Of a stretch of 64,000 bases of DNA, positions 9,013 through 18,468 are shown piece after piece. Position 1 is the first letter of the stretch, and each line of letters starts with the position of its first letter. Under the pieces are notes generated by a model that was given only the letters and a program-made list of their open reading frames with translations, made no database searches and was not told where the DNA came from. This DNA comes from Bacteroides rodentium JCM 16496 (GTDB lineage Bacteria > Bacteroidota > Bacteroidia > Bacteroidales > Bacteroidaceae). The position numbers were made by a program, and so were the translations under genes. The stretch covers positions 62,001-126,000 of the forward strand of contig NZ_BAKJ01000002.1 in assembly GCF_000614125.1 (NCBI RefSeq). Reading direction: 5' to 3'.

Positions 9013-10701
9013 ATGAAAAAAATAAATACCTGTATTTATCTGCTGTTGACGGCGGTGTTGTTGATGGCTTGCATTAAAGACCCTACCGCCGGAGTGAAAG
9101 TGCCGGAATATAATCCTGCTCCGGAACAGCCTTCCAACCCGGGAGATGAAATGGACGAGGATGATTTGATTGGCTCGTCGGAACCTTTGGAGAGAGGACT
9201 TGTACATTTGAAAGGACGTAGACTAACCTCCTTGAACGTGATTATGCTGAATGGCCTGAACGACCATGAGAAAGTGCTGCTCTCCACCCTGTCCGGACTG
9301 GCCGCACGGGTGACCGGGGAACAGATTTATATGAACGAGGGCGGTCCTTCGTCAGTATGGCTGAAACAGCTGCAGAACAAATACGGCATTCCCGTCCGCA
9401 ACTATGCCACGCTTTCATCTCTGGTGAAACACTATGTGGAACTGGGAGTCGTGAAGGGATATATCCTATATCGTCCTTACTCTGACGGCAGGTCTCACTC
9501 TGTCAATGTAGCTACTTCCCTTTGCGGGCTGTTGCAAGGCGTGGCGGTATCGGAAACGATAGTTGAGCAGGTGAAAGCTATGGGGGTGGATACGGAATTG
9601 ATGGACGTGACGCAGCGCGACGAGAAATGGCTGTATGAGAACTACAAGGAGCAGCTGGACAAGAGCCTTGCTGCCGATTTGAAGCCGGAGATTTATCATC
9701 ATCTGCGCGATTATGTGGTTATGACCCATGCATTTGCATTCTATGACTATAATGCCAAGAATGACTGGTCGTGGCGCACTTCCGTCTTGCAGGATTTGGA
9801 TAAAGGTGCCTACTGTCTTGGCTATTACGATATGGACGAATGGGGGATGGTGAACAATGCTTCCAGACTGGGCGTGTCCATGCTGCCCACAGACCTGGCG
9901 GCCAATATGGCCGTATTGAGCAGCATCTACGATACGGAAGGCCTGAAACAGCGCCCTGCAGCAAAAGAGGCGGTCACGGAGGAAGGCGTCCACTATGTCA
10001 CTTTCCTGGTGAGCGATGGAGACAATATTGCTTTCAACCTGTGGGGATTGCAGGGATATTTCGACCACGACATGCACGGGCAGTTCCCGTTGGGATATAC
10101 CATTTCGCCTTCTCTCTATGATTTGGCTCCGGCTGCGCTGCGTTGGTACTACGACAACAGCAAGGAAGGAGACTACTTTGTGGCAGGACCCAGTGGCAGC
10201 AGCTATGTGTTCCCCAGCAAGATGTCCGATGCGGATTTGGACAGTTATCTGGCGCGGCTGAACGAGTATGTGGACAAATCTGGGCTGAATATCTGCAACA
10301 TCCTGGACCAGGGAATCATGGACAATCCGCGTGTCTATAACAAGTATCTGGCGCAGCCTAACATTGATGCCGTTTTCTATACAGGCTATGGCGAAAAAGG
10401 GGATGGCCGGATTAAGTTTTCGGACAACGGTAAGCCTGTAATCGAACAGCGGAGCGTGCTTTGGGAAGGTATTGACGGCGGTTCGGACAGAGGGGAGGAA
10501 AGCACTGTCATAGCTCAAATTAATGGCCGTCCCGCCAGTCCGCACAGTGTCGATGGATACACTTTCGTGTTCGTGCATTGCTGGACCAAAGACCAGTCCT
10601 GCATCAAGAGGGTCATTGAGGGGCTGAATGCCAATGTGCGTGTGGTGCCCGTAGACGAGTTTGTACAGTTGGTGAAGCAGAATCTTGCACCGTCAAGATA
10701 A
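9013..10701 (+). CDS. GxGYxYP-domain lipoprotein, putative glycan-active protein
   Basis: 562 residues with lipobox LLMACIKD (Cys20) and an acidic, proline-rich linker up to about residue 60. The rest resembles the two-part GxGYxYP family: an N-terminal region (LTSLNVIMLNGLNDHEK) and a C-terminal domain that carries the signature as GPSGSSYVFP near residue 395. TFLVSDGDNIAFNLWG and the acidic motifs around it resemble an active-site cleft. The family has been proposed to include glycoside hydrolases and is found beside SusCD genes, but I know of no firm reaction for this one. It is the last gene of the susC-susD-DUF1735 operon and is followed by a bidirectional terminator. Confidence 0.8.
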   Translation: MKKINTCIYLLLTAVLLMACIKDPTAGVKVPEYNPAPEQPSNPGDEMDEDDLIGSSEPLERGLVHLKGRRLTSLNVIMLNGLNDHEKVLLSTLSGLAARVTGEQIYMNEGGPSSVWLKQLQNKYGIPVRNYATLSSLVKHYVELGVVKGYILYRPYSDGRSHSVNVATSLCGLLQGVAVSETIVEQVKAMGVDTELMDVTQRDEKWLYENYKEQLDKSLAADLKPEIYHHLRDYVVMTHAFAFYDYNAKNDWSWRTSVLQDLDKGAYCLGYYDMDEWGMVNNASRLGVSMLPTDLAANMAVLSSIYDTEGLKQRPAAKEAVTEEGVHYVTFLVSDGDNIAFNLWGLQGYFDHDMHGQFPLGYTISPSLYDLAPAALRWYYDNSKEGDYFVAGPSGSSYVFPSKMSDADLDSYLARLNEYVDKSGLNICNILDQGIMDNPRVYNKYLAQPNIDAVFYTGYGEKGDGRIKFSDNGKPVIEQRSVLWEGIDGGSDRGEESTVIAQINGRPASPHSVDGYTFVFVHCWTKDQSCIKRVIEGLNANVRVVPVDEFVQLVKQNLAPSR

Positions 10702-10709
10702 TTGAAAAA

Positions 10710-10760
10710 TGGGGGGGTATGTCGTGGTGAGTGTTTCTCATTCCGGCATGCCCTCATTTT
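10710..10760. terminator. Bidirectional terminator between convergent genes
   Basis: GGGGTATG pairs with CATGCCCT around an inner GGTGAG/CTCATT stem, followed by ATTTTTTTAT. It lies between the stop of the GxGYxYP gene (10701) and the stop of the convergent regulator (10762). Confidence 0.65.
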
Positions 10761-10761
10761 T

Positions 10762-13413
10762 TTATACTCTTATATTGTTGACATTCACCTTCTCGAATAC
10801 GATGGGGTAGTCCTCTTCCATTACTTTGCGGTACTCTTTGCAGAAAGTCATGTAGAACTGTAAAGCCTTGTCCGATTTGTTCTGCCTACGATATGTACAT
10901 ACGGTGTAGGTCATGGCTGTGTCCGAGAGTGAATCGATGGAGAACAGCATCTTGCAGACATAGATGGTAGATTTGTCTTTTCCGCTTTTGTAGAGGTTGA
11001 CCGTCTGTTCGGACAGGAGTTGGATGATGAATGTCTCGGTTGTCTGTTTCGGATAGTCGAATAAACCGGATTCGATGGTATTCAGGAACTTTCCTCTGGA
11101 GAGGATTTTGTACAGTCCGGCCATTCCGTCCTTGGTGGCGGGGGCTTGTCTCATGCCTCCGGTCAGCAGGAAGAACCGCCGGTAGTCGCAATGGCATTCC
11201 TCCGTCAGTTCTATCTTGAAATATCCTTTCTGGTAAGCCAGCTCAATGCCGTCCATCTCTTGCAAGGCTTTGCGGAGGTGGCTCATGGTGACGTTCTTCA
11301 GGTTCTTTATCTTGTCGTCCGGCTTGTCGGCCCAGAAAAGGCTGTTTAGGTCGGAGGAGAGCACGCCGTCCTTGGTGATGCTGTTTATCAGCAGATAGAG
11401 GAAGAGGTGCCTGATTTTGGGGCTGAACATGTAGGTGATGTCGCGCCCGTTGCGGTCGGTGGCGGTGAAGGTGCCGAAGAGCAGCAGGCTGTTTTTTCTT
11501 TTGCTTGTCAGCATGTCGGGTAAGGCAAATTCCTCCTCTTCTTCTTGGGTTGCATTTGGCTTTTCCGGCTCTTCTTGGTTCTTCTCTTCTTCGGGTTCTC
11601 CGGCATCTTCGTTCGCGGTGGCCGGATGCGCGGATAGGGATGGTTCCGGTGCGGCAGGGACAATCCGCTTCCGGCGTTTCAGCATGATGTACAGACTTCC
11701 GGCTGCTACCGTCACCACGATGAGGCGATGCCGGTGACGCGGAATCCCGGATTGCCCTCCTGCGTGTCTGGCAGAGAGCCGTAGCACTGGGTGGCGGTCC
11801 ACGACACCGGAGGGTTGGCTATCGAGTAGATGCGGGTGGTCGATTCTCCATACTTCTCAAACTCCTGGATGGCACAATAGAATTCATCGTTCGGGGTTGA
11901 AGTAGAGGTTGGCGTTAGTGGCTATTTCTTCGGAGGTCATCGGGATGCTGTCGCCCAATGCCTCGTAGCTGCCATTGGCAACGGACATACGATAGAGTTG
12001 CAGGTGGGTCTGCGGCTTGTATTCGGGGTAGGCGAGGAGGTAGAGGTGCTTTCCGTCCCTGGAGAGCACCATGTTGCGGGCGGGCACACGGTGGGCTTGC
12101 GGGGCTTCATGCTCCCACAACTTTTCGATGCTCAGCGTTTCAAAATCCAGGCGATAGCAGTCGTAGTAGTATTGGATGCCGATGTCCTGCTTCCCGACCG
12201 CGTTGCCTTTTCCGCCGTAGATGTAAGCATATCGTCCGTCGGGTGCCGGTGCTATGGAGGCGAAGAAGCGGGGGGCGATGGGATCGCCTTGGAAGTGCAG
12301 GGTGTCCCAGCGGTTCTCGGCAAGGTCGTAGGAGAGGAAATCGTTGTAGTAGCGGCGGTTTCCATAGCCCCCGAAGAAGACGAAGCGTTGCTTTCCGGGC
12401 AGGAAAATGGCACAGTGGTGATGCAGTTGCACCAGCAGGTCGCTCTCTTCCACCTTTTTCCAACTGGCGGTTTCAGGGTCCATGGTTGCTATGTAGGTTT
12501 CTCCCGGCATCAGTTCGTAGGCATAGAGGCGGTCTTGGCTTTCGTCTGTCAGGTTCATGCCGAGGCGCGTATGCAGTGTGCTGCCTTTCGGGACATAGGC
12601 TTGCTTGTTGGCGGTTTGCCGGTCGAGGTCGTAGGTGGTGATGGAGTCGCGGTTGTAGATGTGGAATTGCTGTCTCCGGTTGTCGAAAGCCAGTCCGGTA
12701 GGGGTGACGGAGTAATACCGGAACACGGGATTCCAGTAATATGACTGGTTGATGAGCCAGTTGGGGGTTGTTATCCGTCCCACGGATTTTCCCTTATGGT
12801 CGTGCACCTCTTCTCCTTTGTTTTCGTTCAGCGGGAAGACCCGGCTCTCCTTGCCGTTTCCTACGGTGAGGTTGCGGATGGAGAATGAGGCTGTCTCCAG
12901 GATGTGGTCGCACATGCCGAAGAAAGGCTGTGGGGTGAACTCCGTTCCTTTGGCGATGCCGATGTCTTGGAGGGTGGCGTGGGCGTTGCCGATGTGTACT
13001 TCAGCGCGGTTGTCGGCAAAGTCCATGTCTATCTTGACGGCAATCCATTTTCCTTGCGGCTGGATGGCGTTCCGGGAAATTTGATAGTAAATCTGTTTCT
13101 TGTCTTGTGCGAAGATGAAGGTACCTTCTTCATCCTCTTCGTTGTAGGTGTATGTCAGGTTATATGCCTCCTCTCCCTTGGCGTTTTTCAGGTAGAGGAT
13201 ATATCCGGGGCTTTCTATGTTGTTGATGGTGCATTCAAAGGAGATGCAGAACTTGCCGGTGGGAGCCGGTATACACTCATCGGCGAATACGCGGAAAGAG
13301 GAGCGTTCGGCAATCCGCTTCTCGTTGCCATAGAATTGTAGTCCTTGTGAATATCCTTTGCTGCAGATGCTTAGCTGCAAGAGTAACAGTATATATAAAA
13401 GGTGTTTCTTCAT
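10762..13413 (-). CDS. Membrane-spanning SARP-like one-component regulator with LamG/Kelch-like periplasmic sensor (two frameshifts)
   Basis: Reconstructed length is about 883 residues. Residues 1-22 are a signal peptide. Residues about 30-220 look like a concanavalin/LamG fold. Residues about 230-520 look like a Kelch-type propeller (FVFFGGYGNRRYYNDFLSYDL, AYIYGGKGNAVG). A transmembrane helix sits near residues 555-580, followed by a basic stop (KRRKR) and a long acidic Glu-rich linker. The cytoplasmic part begins LLLFGTFTATDRNG and is an OmpR-like winged helix of the SARP type (KNVTMSHLRKALQEM, YQKGYFKIEL), then helices like a BTAD/TPR domain. Frame breaks lie near 11895 (an extra C in a C run) and 11724 (one base lost); the two cancel. 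It probably senses a glycan and controls the adjacent fucosidase PUL. The -7 element is at 13446-13454. Confidence 0.8.
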
Positions 13414-13445
13414 AACTACTACAGAAAGATGTATTTGGTATGGCT

Positions 13446-13454
13446 ACAAAAATA
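13446..13454 (-). promoter_or_regulatory. -7 promoter element for the SARP-like regulator
   Basis: The minus strand reads TATTTTTGT, matching TAnnTTTG, 33 bases before the start at 13413. A T-run lies directly upstream; no clear TTTG -33. Confidence 0.5.
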
Positions 13455-13542
13455 CTAAAAAAACAGGAAGAAAGCACTTTTATATCCTATAAACTCGCCG
13501 AATCTGTCTTCGGCATCGCTGTTCTTAACCTTCTTGGGAGGC

Positions 13543-13604
13543 GTTTTTATTTCGTCCGACTCGGGTTGTCTTTGCGTCCGACCCGGGTTGGACGAAATAA
13601 AAAC
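13543..13604. repeat. Inverted repeat with ACCCGGGTT core
   Basis: Perfect 15-base arms GTTTTTATTTCGTCC and GGACGAAATAAAAAC flank an inner part with TCGGGTTG and ACCCGGGTTG. The core resembles the repeats at 54244-54335. It stands between the regulator start and the helicase stop. Confidence 0.75.
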
Positions 13605-13620
13605 GGATATAATCAAAGGA

Positions 13621-13658
13621 AAAGCCGCTGATGGTCAATCCCGTCAGCGGCTTTTTTA
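13621..13658. terminator. Rho-independent terminator hairpin
   Basis: AAGCCGCTGA and TCAGCGGCTT form a 10-base-pair stem, followed by TTTTTTAT on the plus strand and a shorter TTTT on the minus strand. It lies 41 bases past the helicase stop and most likely ends that minus-strand transcript. Confidence 0.75.
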
Positions 13659-13698
13659 TGGATAGTCTGCTGTTTTGTAGTTGGCAAACTAAATGAAA

Positions 13699-15591
13699 TC
13701 ACTTCTTCTTCGGCATCCTCCTTGCCCATCCCTCCTCACTGAAGTCCGGTTCGGGGTCTTTGAAGTCGTTGTTGTGCTGGAAGAACTGTTTCCAGTCGTC
13801 CTTCTTGCCGCGGGGCTTGGTGTAGCCACGCTCTTCACGGCTGGGCTTGGCTTTCTTCTCCTTCTTTTCCTTTTTCTCCTTGGCCGGGGTTTCAGGTTTT
13901 GCTTTGGAAGCTTTTCCGTCAACTTCTTTGCGTTTGCCTTTCGGGGCATTCTTACCTTCGTCTCCGGCAACCTCTACGGATACTTTACGACCGTTCCAAC
14001 TGGCGCGGTTCAGGGCCTTCACTACATTGGTGGCTTCCTTTTCCTCCACTTCGAAGAAGGAGAACTTCTGCATCAGGTCGATGCGTCCCAGCTCAATACG
14101 TCCGCGAGTATTCTTGTTCAGCAAGCTGATTAATTCGTTGGGGAAGAAGTTGTCCATTTTACCCAGGTTGATGAACAAGCGGGTAAAGCCGGGTTCCGCT
14201 TTGCGGCTGCTTCTACGGTCGCTGCGGTCGCCCCTCTCGCCGCTTCTTGCACTGCGCTCACTACCGGTTGCTGTCTCTATCTCGTCACGGTCGCGATAGT
14301 AATCCAGGAAACGGTTGAATTCATGCGAAACCATGCGTTTAATCAGGTCCTCCTTGCTCAGCCAGTCAAGCTTGCGGTAGATGTCGGTCATAAAGTCGGC
14401 GATTTCCTCCTCGTTCACTTTCACCTTTTCAAGGTCGTCTATCACTTTGAGCAGTTGCTTTTCGCATATCTGTTTGCCGGTGGGCATTTCGCCTGCAATG
14501 AATTTCTTGCCGATGATGCGCTCAATCTCGCGCATTTTGCCTTTCTCTCGCAGGTTGATGATGGCGATGGAAGTCCCGGTTTTGCCGGCACGTCCCGTAC
14601 GGCCGCTGCGGTGGGTATAACTCTCGGTGTCATCGGGCAATCCGTAGTTGATGACGTGGGTCAGGTCGTCCACATCGAGGCCGCGTGCGGCAACGTCCGT
14701 GGCAACCAGCAGTTGCAGGTTGCGGATGCGGAACTTCTGCATCACGCGTCACGTTGTGCCTGGCTCAGTTCGCCGTGCAGCGAGTCGGCATTATAGCTTC
14801 CTGCATCAGCTTGTCAGCTATTTCCTGCGTTTCTTTGCGGGTACGGCAGAAGATGATGCCGTATATCTGCGGATAGTAGTCCACAATACGCTTCAGGGCG
14901 GCATACTTGTCTTTGGCATGTACACAGAAGGCTACGTGTTTCACGTTGCTGGTGCTTTCATTTTTACGTCCGATGGTGATTTCCTTGGCATCGCGCAGGT
15001 ACTTCTTGGAGATGCGTGCGATTTCCGGGCTCATGGTAGCGGAGAACAGCAAGGTGTTGCGCTCCTGCGGCACGTCGGCGAGAATGGCGTTGATGCTGTC
15101 CGTGAATCCCATGTTCAGCATTTCGTCCGCTTCGTCCATAACCACGTTCTGTATGGTGGCGAGGGACACGGTTTTGCGTTCCATCAGGTCCAGCAGTCGT
15201 CCCGGTGTGGCTACGATGATGTGTACACCCCGTTTCAGGCGCGTATCTGGCTTTCGATGGACGAGCCTCCATATACGGGCAACACTCGCAAGCCATCGGT
15301 ATATTTGGAATAATCGTTCAGGTCGCCTGCTATCTGCAAACAAAGTTCGCGGGTGGGGCAGAGAATAAGTGATTGGGGAATTCGGTTGTTGACGTTAATC
15401 TTCTGTATGAGCGGCAGACCGAACGCTGCGGTCTTTCCTGTTCCTGTTTGTGCCAGTGCTACTACATCATTGTTTTCTCCTAAAAGGTATGGAATTACTT
15501 CCTCTTGTACCGGCATGGGCTGCTCGTAACCCATTTCTTCGATGGCGCGGCGTATCTCCGGCGACACACCGAGCTCTTCAAATGTCTTCAT
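13699..15591 (-). CDS. DEAD-box ATP-dependent RNA helicase, CsdA/DeaD-like (three frameshifts)
   Basis: It unwinds RNA using ATP, probably in ribosome assembly or cold adaptation. Motifs in order: Q-motif (GYEQPMPVQEEVIP), motif I (AQTGTGKTAAF), PTRELC, ATPGRLL, DEAD (MDEADEML), SAT (LFSATMS), motif IV region (IIFCRTRKE), motif V (LLVATDVAARGLDV) and motif VI (THRSGRTGRAGK). Residues about 450-535 look like the DbpA-type RNA-binding domain (RLFINLGKMDNFFPNEL), and the tail is very Lys/Arg-rich. Frame breaks near 15238, 14797 and 14746 each fit loss of one base (CCC to CC, GG to G, CC to C). Repaired length is 631 residues, normal. It carries its own promoter at 15623-15631. Confidence 0.95.
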
Positions 15592-15622
15592 TAAATCTTC
15601 TGTATATCTTTATATTTCGGGC

Positions 15623-15631
15623 GCAAAGATA
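15623..15631 (-). promoter_or_regulatory. -7 promoter element for the helicase
   Basis: The minus strand reads TATCTTTGC, a full TAnnTTTG match, 32 bases before the helicase start at 15591. A TTTA is present about 22 bases further upstream as a weak -33. Confidence 0.6.
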
Positions 15632-15663
15632 GTGCTTTTCAATGGATAATCGATAAACTATTG

Positions 15664-16728
15664 TCAATTATCCACTAAAAGAATGTCTTGCAGTTCCCTT
15701 ATTTCTTCTTTCGTCAGTCCGATGCCTCTTTGCAGGTAGGTGTCGGTATCTCCATACCTTCGTTCCATTTCTTCGATGGCGGCATTCAGGAAATCTTCGC
15801 GTGCCGAGAACACAGTGGTAATGGCCTCTTGCGAGCGTGCCGGAAGCTGGTAGGCGTATCGGGAGGCAGCCGGGATATTGAAGTAGTCGTTGCTGAGGCG
15901 GTAGTCTTCCATGATGATGTCTTCATCCACTCCAAGGGAGGCAAGCACAAGCGCCGATACGATGCCTGTGCGTCCTTTGCCCGAAGAGCAATGGATTACG
16001 ACGGGATAATTGTTCTTATCCAGCAGGATATCGAAAATCCGGCGATATTCTTTGGTGTAGTTGCTGATGAGTTCGCGATTCATCCGTTCCACCATCCGGT
16101 AGACGGTGTCGCATTTGATTTTCTGTTCCTGGATACCTTTTAGGATATGTTCCATGTCACCGGTGATGATAGGGATATGTATCACTTTGAACTCTCCTTG
16201 AAGGGCGGTTTGTCTGCCGGCTTCTGTGGGGGAACGCAGGTCAATGATGGTCTTTATCCCGATGTTCTTGAGTTCTCTGCGCGAGCCGCTTGACAGGCTG
16301 TCTATCTCTGCCGAACGGTAGAGCATCCCCCAACGTGTTTTCTTTTTTGTAGAATAGGAAGTATAGCCTCCCAGGTCGCGGAAGTTCTGTATGCCGGGGA
16401 TGTTGATGTTGCGGGTGGCAATCTTTACCCGGTATTTGTCACCGAATACAAGCATGTAGTAGTATCGCTGTGTAGGGTCGGTAGTGATGACGGTCATCTT
16501 CAGGTCGGAGATGTTGGCAATGGCAACGGGAACGTTTTCGGGAATGTGTTCCGGGTTGGGCGAGGCATATACTTTGACATTCCCTGTGATAAGAGGGGCC
16601 ATTTCCCATTTTACAATGCAGTTGCCCACATTGTTTTCTTCGCATACAACGGAAATGTGAGGGGAAGTGCCGCTGCAGGAAGGGAGCAGCACTGCCAAAA
16701 CAAGCAAGTTCAATAAATTCCTATACAT
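15664..16728 (-). CDS. Tyrosine/dual-specificity protein phosphatase lipoprotein
   Basis: 354 residues with lipobox LLPSCSGT (Cys18), so it is membrane-anchored outside the cytoplasm. Residues about 25-110 look like a fibronectin-type or similar beta domain. The catalytic domain starts at NFRDLGGYTS, and the P-loop VIHCSSGKGRTG carries catalytic Cys247 and the Arg of the HCxxGxxR motif. IIDLRSPTE contributes the usual general-acid-loop region. The family (Y_phosphatase2/3-type) removes phosphate from Tyr/Ser or from phospho-lipids or sugars. The substrate here is unknown. It is a stand-alone minus-strand gene, with a -7 element at 16758-16766. No frame breaks. Confidence 0.88.
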   Translation of the reverse strand: MYRNLLNLLVLAVLLPSCSGTSPHISVVCEENNVGNCIVKWEMAPLITGNVKVYASPNPEHIPENVPVAIANISDLKMTVITTDPTQRYYYMLVFGDKYRVKIATRNINIPGIQNFRDLGGYTSYSTKKKTRWGMLYRSAEIDSLSSGSRRELKNIGIKTIIDLRSPTEAGRQTALQGEFKVIHIPIITGDMEHILKGIQEQKIKCDTVYRMVERMNRELISNYTKEYRRIFDILLDKNNYPVVIHCSSGKGRTGIVSALVLASLGVDEDIIMEDYRLSNDYFNIPAASRYAYQLPARSQEAITTVFSAREDFLNAAIEEMERRYGDTDTYLQRGIGLTKEEIRELQDILLVDN

Positions 16729-16757
16729 AATTCGTAACCTCTCTGATGTCGTTAATC

Positions 16758-16766
16758 ACAAATATA
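16758..16766 (-). promoter_or_regulatory. -7 promoter element for the phosphatase lipoprotein
   Basis: The minus strand reads TATATTTGT, matching TAnnTTTG, 30 bases before the start at 16728. Confidence 0.5.
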
Positions 16767-16831
16767 TGTAATTTATCCACAGAGGGTAACGGCAATGCCA
16801 GGCTTTTATATTTCTTTTTTGAACTTTAAAA

Positions 16832-17752
16832 CTATCTGTGCTTCTCTGCAAATTCCTTTGAAACAGAGTTGTTGAAACTCTTACAGACCTCGGCGGCAAA
16901 CTCAATGCCGCATTGGATGACTTGGTCCCAAGTAGCCTCGTCCATGGTATCGAGGTCCTCGTAGCGTACATTATGTTTCAGCAGTCCGAAGATGATGCCT
17001 GCATTGAAGTTGTCGCCCGCACCGATGGTGCTGACCGCTTCCAGCGGAGGAATGGAATATTCCTTGGAAATCGTGCCGGTGCGCAATGACACCTGCTCTG
17101 CACCGGCGGTACAGAGGAAGTTGCGGCAGTAGAATTTCACCTTGTCTTTGTATATCTTGTCAGCCTCCTGCAGTCCCCACATATAGAAGAAATCCTCTTG
17201 CGAGCCGCGTACAATGTTGGCGTATTCCAGATTCTCGATGATGGTGGGAGCCAGCTTGATGGCCTCCTCTTTATGGGACGAACGGAAATTGGGGTCGTAG
17301 TAGATGATGGCATGCATGTCGTGTGCGCGTTCCAGCAGTTCCGATACCTTGTCGCGCAATACGGGGTTCAGGGCATAATAAGACCCTATTATAACGATGT
17401 CGTCCTCTTGAATTTGCGGATACTCTACATCCAAGCGTTGTTTGGGATAATCTTTATAGAAGATGTATTCCGCATCGCTCCGGTCGTTGAGGAACGCGAG
17501 TGATACGGGTGATTTCCCGTCAGGGAAGACATTGACATGGTCTGTGGGGATATTGTTCTCGCGCATGAAGTCGAGGATAATATTGCCTACGTGGTCATTG
17601 CCCGTTTCACTGATAAAGCAGATGGGAACGCCGATACGTCCCAGTGAAACGATGCCGTTGAATACTGAACCGCCTGGAACGGCTGCTGTGGGCTGTTCGC
17701 CACGGAATATGATGTCCAGTATGGTTTCTCCGATACCTATTACTTTACGCAT
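16832..17752 (-). CDS. PfkB/ribokinase-family sugar kinase
   Basis: A 306-residue cytoplasmic kinase that phosphorylates a sugar or sugar derivative with ATP. It has the PfkB N-terminal signature (GGSVFNGIVSLGRIG) and the C-terminal ATP/anion-hole motif TIGAGDNFNAGI, whose Asp is the catalytic base. Length is typical. The start codon overlaps the end of the upstream SIS-domain isomerase by 13 bases, so the two are translated from one transcript and likely act on the same sugar phosphate route. The specific sugar (fructose, adenosine and others are possible in this family) cannot be read from the sequence. Confidence 0.88.
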   Translation of the reverse strand: MRKVIGIGETILDIIFRGEQPTAAVPGGSVFNGIVSLGRIGVPICFISETGNDHVGNIILDFMRENNIPTDHVNVFPDGKSPVSLAFLNDRSDAEYIFYKDYPKQRLDVEYPQIQEDDIVIIGSYYALNPVLRDKVSELLERAHDMHAIIYYDPNFRSSHKEEAIKLAPTIIENLEYANIVRGSQEDFFYMWGLQEADKIYKDKVKFYCRNFLCTAGAEQVSLRTGTISKEYSIPPLEAVSTIGAGDNFNAGIIFGLLKHNVRYEDLDTMDEATWDQVIQCGIEFAAEVCKSFNNSVSKEFAEKHR

Positions 17753-18345
17753 AGTGATCTTGATTTTTCTCCGAGGTAACCGCCGTGGTGGCGCTTGGAG
17801 TAGTCTTCAATAGTGAATCCGGTCTGTTTCATGGTCTGTACCACCAGGATGTCGCCGATGACGGTCATGGCAGTGGTCGAAGTCGTAGGCGTCATGCCCA
17901 ATACGCATACTTCTTGGGGTTTCCCGGTGCTGAGGCATACATTGGATTCGTGTGCCAGGGGGCTATCGGGGTTTCCGGTGATGACGATAAACTTCAGTTC
18001 AGGATTTAGGTTATGTGCCAGCTGTGTCAGCTCCACGATTTCACGAGTTTTGCCCGAATTGGAGATGAGCAGCAGCAAGTCGTTCTCCTGAAGGATGCCG
18101 AGGTCACCATGCTGTGCTTCGCTGGGGTGCAGGAAGACGGACGGAATACCGGTAGAGCAGAAGGTGGTAGCGATGTTCATGGCTATCTGTCCGGCCTTGC
18201 CCATACCCGAAGTCACCAGTTTCCCTTTTTTGCGGTGCACTTGTTCTACGATGAGTTCTACAGCTCTTTCATAAGCGTCCGTCACCGGGATGTTCAGTAC
18301 GGCTTGTGCCTCTTTCTGCAAAAGCTCTTGAATGGATGCAATCAT
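17740..18345 (-). CDS. SIS-domain sugar-phosphate isomerase, KpsF/GutQ type without CBS domains
   Basis: 201 residues holding one SIS domain (VTSGMGKAGQIAMNIATTF, FLHPSEAQHGDLG, LLISNSGKTREIVEL). The family interconverts aldose and ketose phosphates; the closest motif match is arabinose-5-phosphate isomerase, which supplies Kdo precursor for lipopolysaccharide. Typical KdsD proteins are about 320-330 residues with two CBS repeats at the C-terminus. Here the protein stops after SIS, and a CMSS-like tail ends at LGEKSRSLCVK. That shortness, plus the overlapping PfkB kinase, leaves open another sugar-phosphate role. It is divergent from the M16 peptidase gene. Confidence 0.8.
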   Translation of the reverse strand: MIASIQELLQKEAQAVLNIPVTDAYERAVELIVEQVHRKKGKLVTSGMGKAGQIAMNIATTFCSTGIPSVFLHPSEAQHGDLGILQENDLLLLISNSGKTREIVELTQLAHNLNPELKFIVITGNPDSPLAHESNVCLSTGKPQEVCVLGMTPTTSTTAMTVIGDILVVQTMKQTGFTIEDYSKRHHGGYLGEKSRSLCVK

Positions 18346-18347
18346 AC

Positions 18348-18375
18348 TTAATGTGCTAATTTGATTAATGTGCTT
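18348..18375. repeat. TTAATGTGCTAAT repeat, tandem pair
   Basis: TTAATGTGCTAAT (18348-18360) is followed by TTAATGTGCTT (18365-18375). The same 13-mer forms the arms of the inverted repeat at 59995-60103. Here it abuts the SIS gene start codon. Confidence 0.7.
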
Positions 18376-18433
18376 AAAATTATAGCAATTGCAAATATCT
18401 GCAATTTTCTATAAACGGCAATAAGTTTTATTG

Positions 18434-18442
18434 TATTTTTGT
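18434..18442 (+). promoter_or_regulatory. -7 promoter element for the M16 peptidase
   Basis: TATTTTTGT matches TAnnTTTG, 26 bases before the start codon at 18469. A TTTTC tract at 18405-18408 is a weak -33. Confidence 0.5.
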
Positions 18443-18468
18443 CGCCTCAAATAGTTTGAAACGTCAGA

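Noticed and set aside
9466..10578. Long open frame (370 codons) on the minus strand across the GxGYxYP gene
   Set aside because: It lies wholly antisense to a gene with signal peptide and family motifs; its own translation has no recognisable domain. Similar shadows occur at 24550-25836, 56437-57540, 61395-62768 and 6154-7113.
13699..15591. Three separate helicase-like genes
   Set aside because: The fragments carry consecutive DEAD-box motifs once each and join into a 631-residue protein after three one-base repairs.
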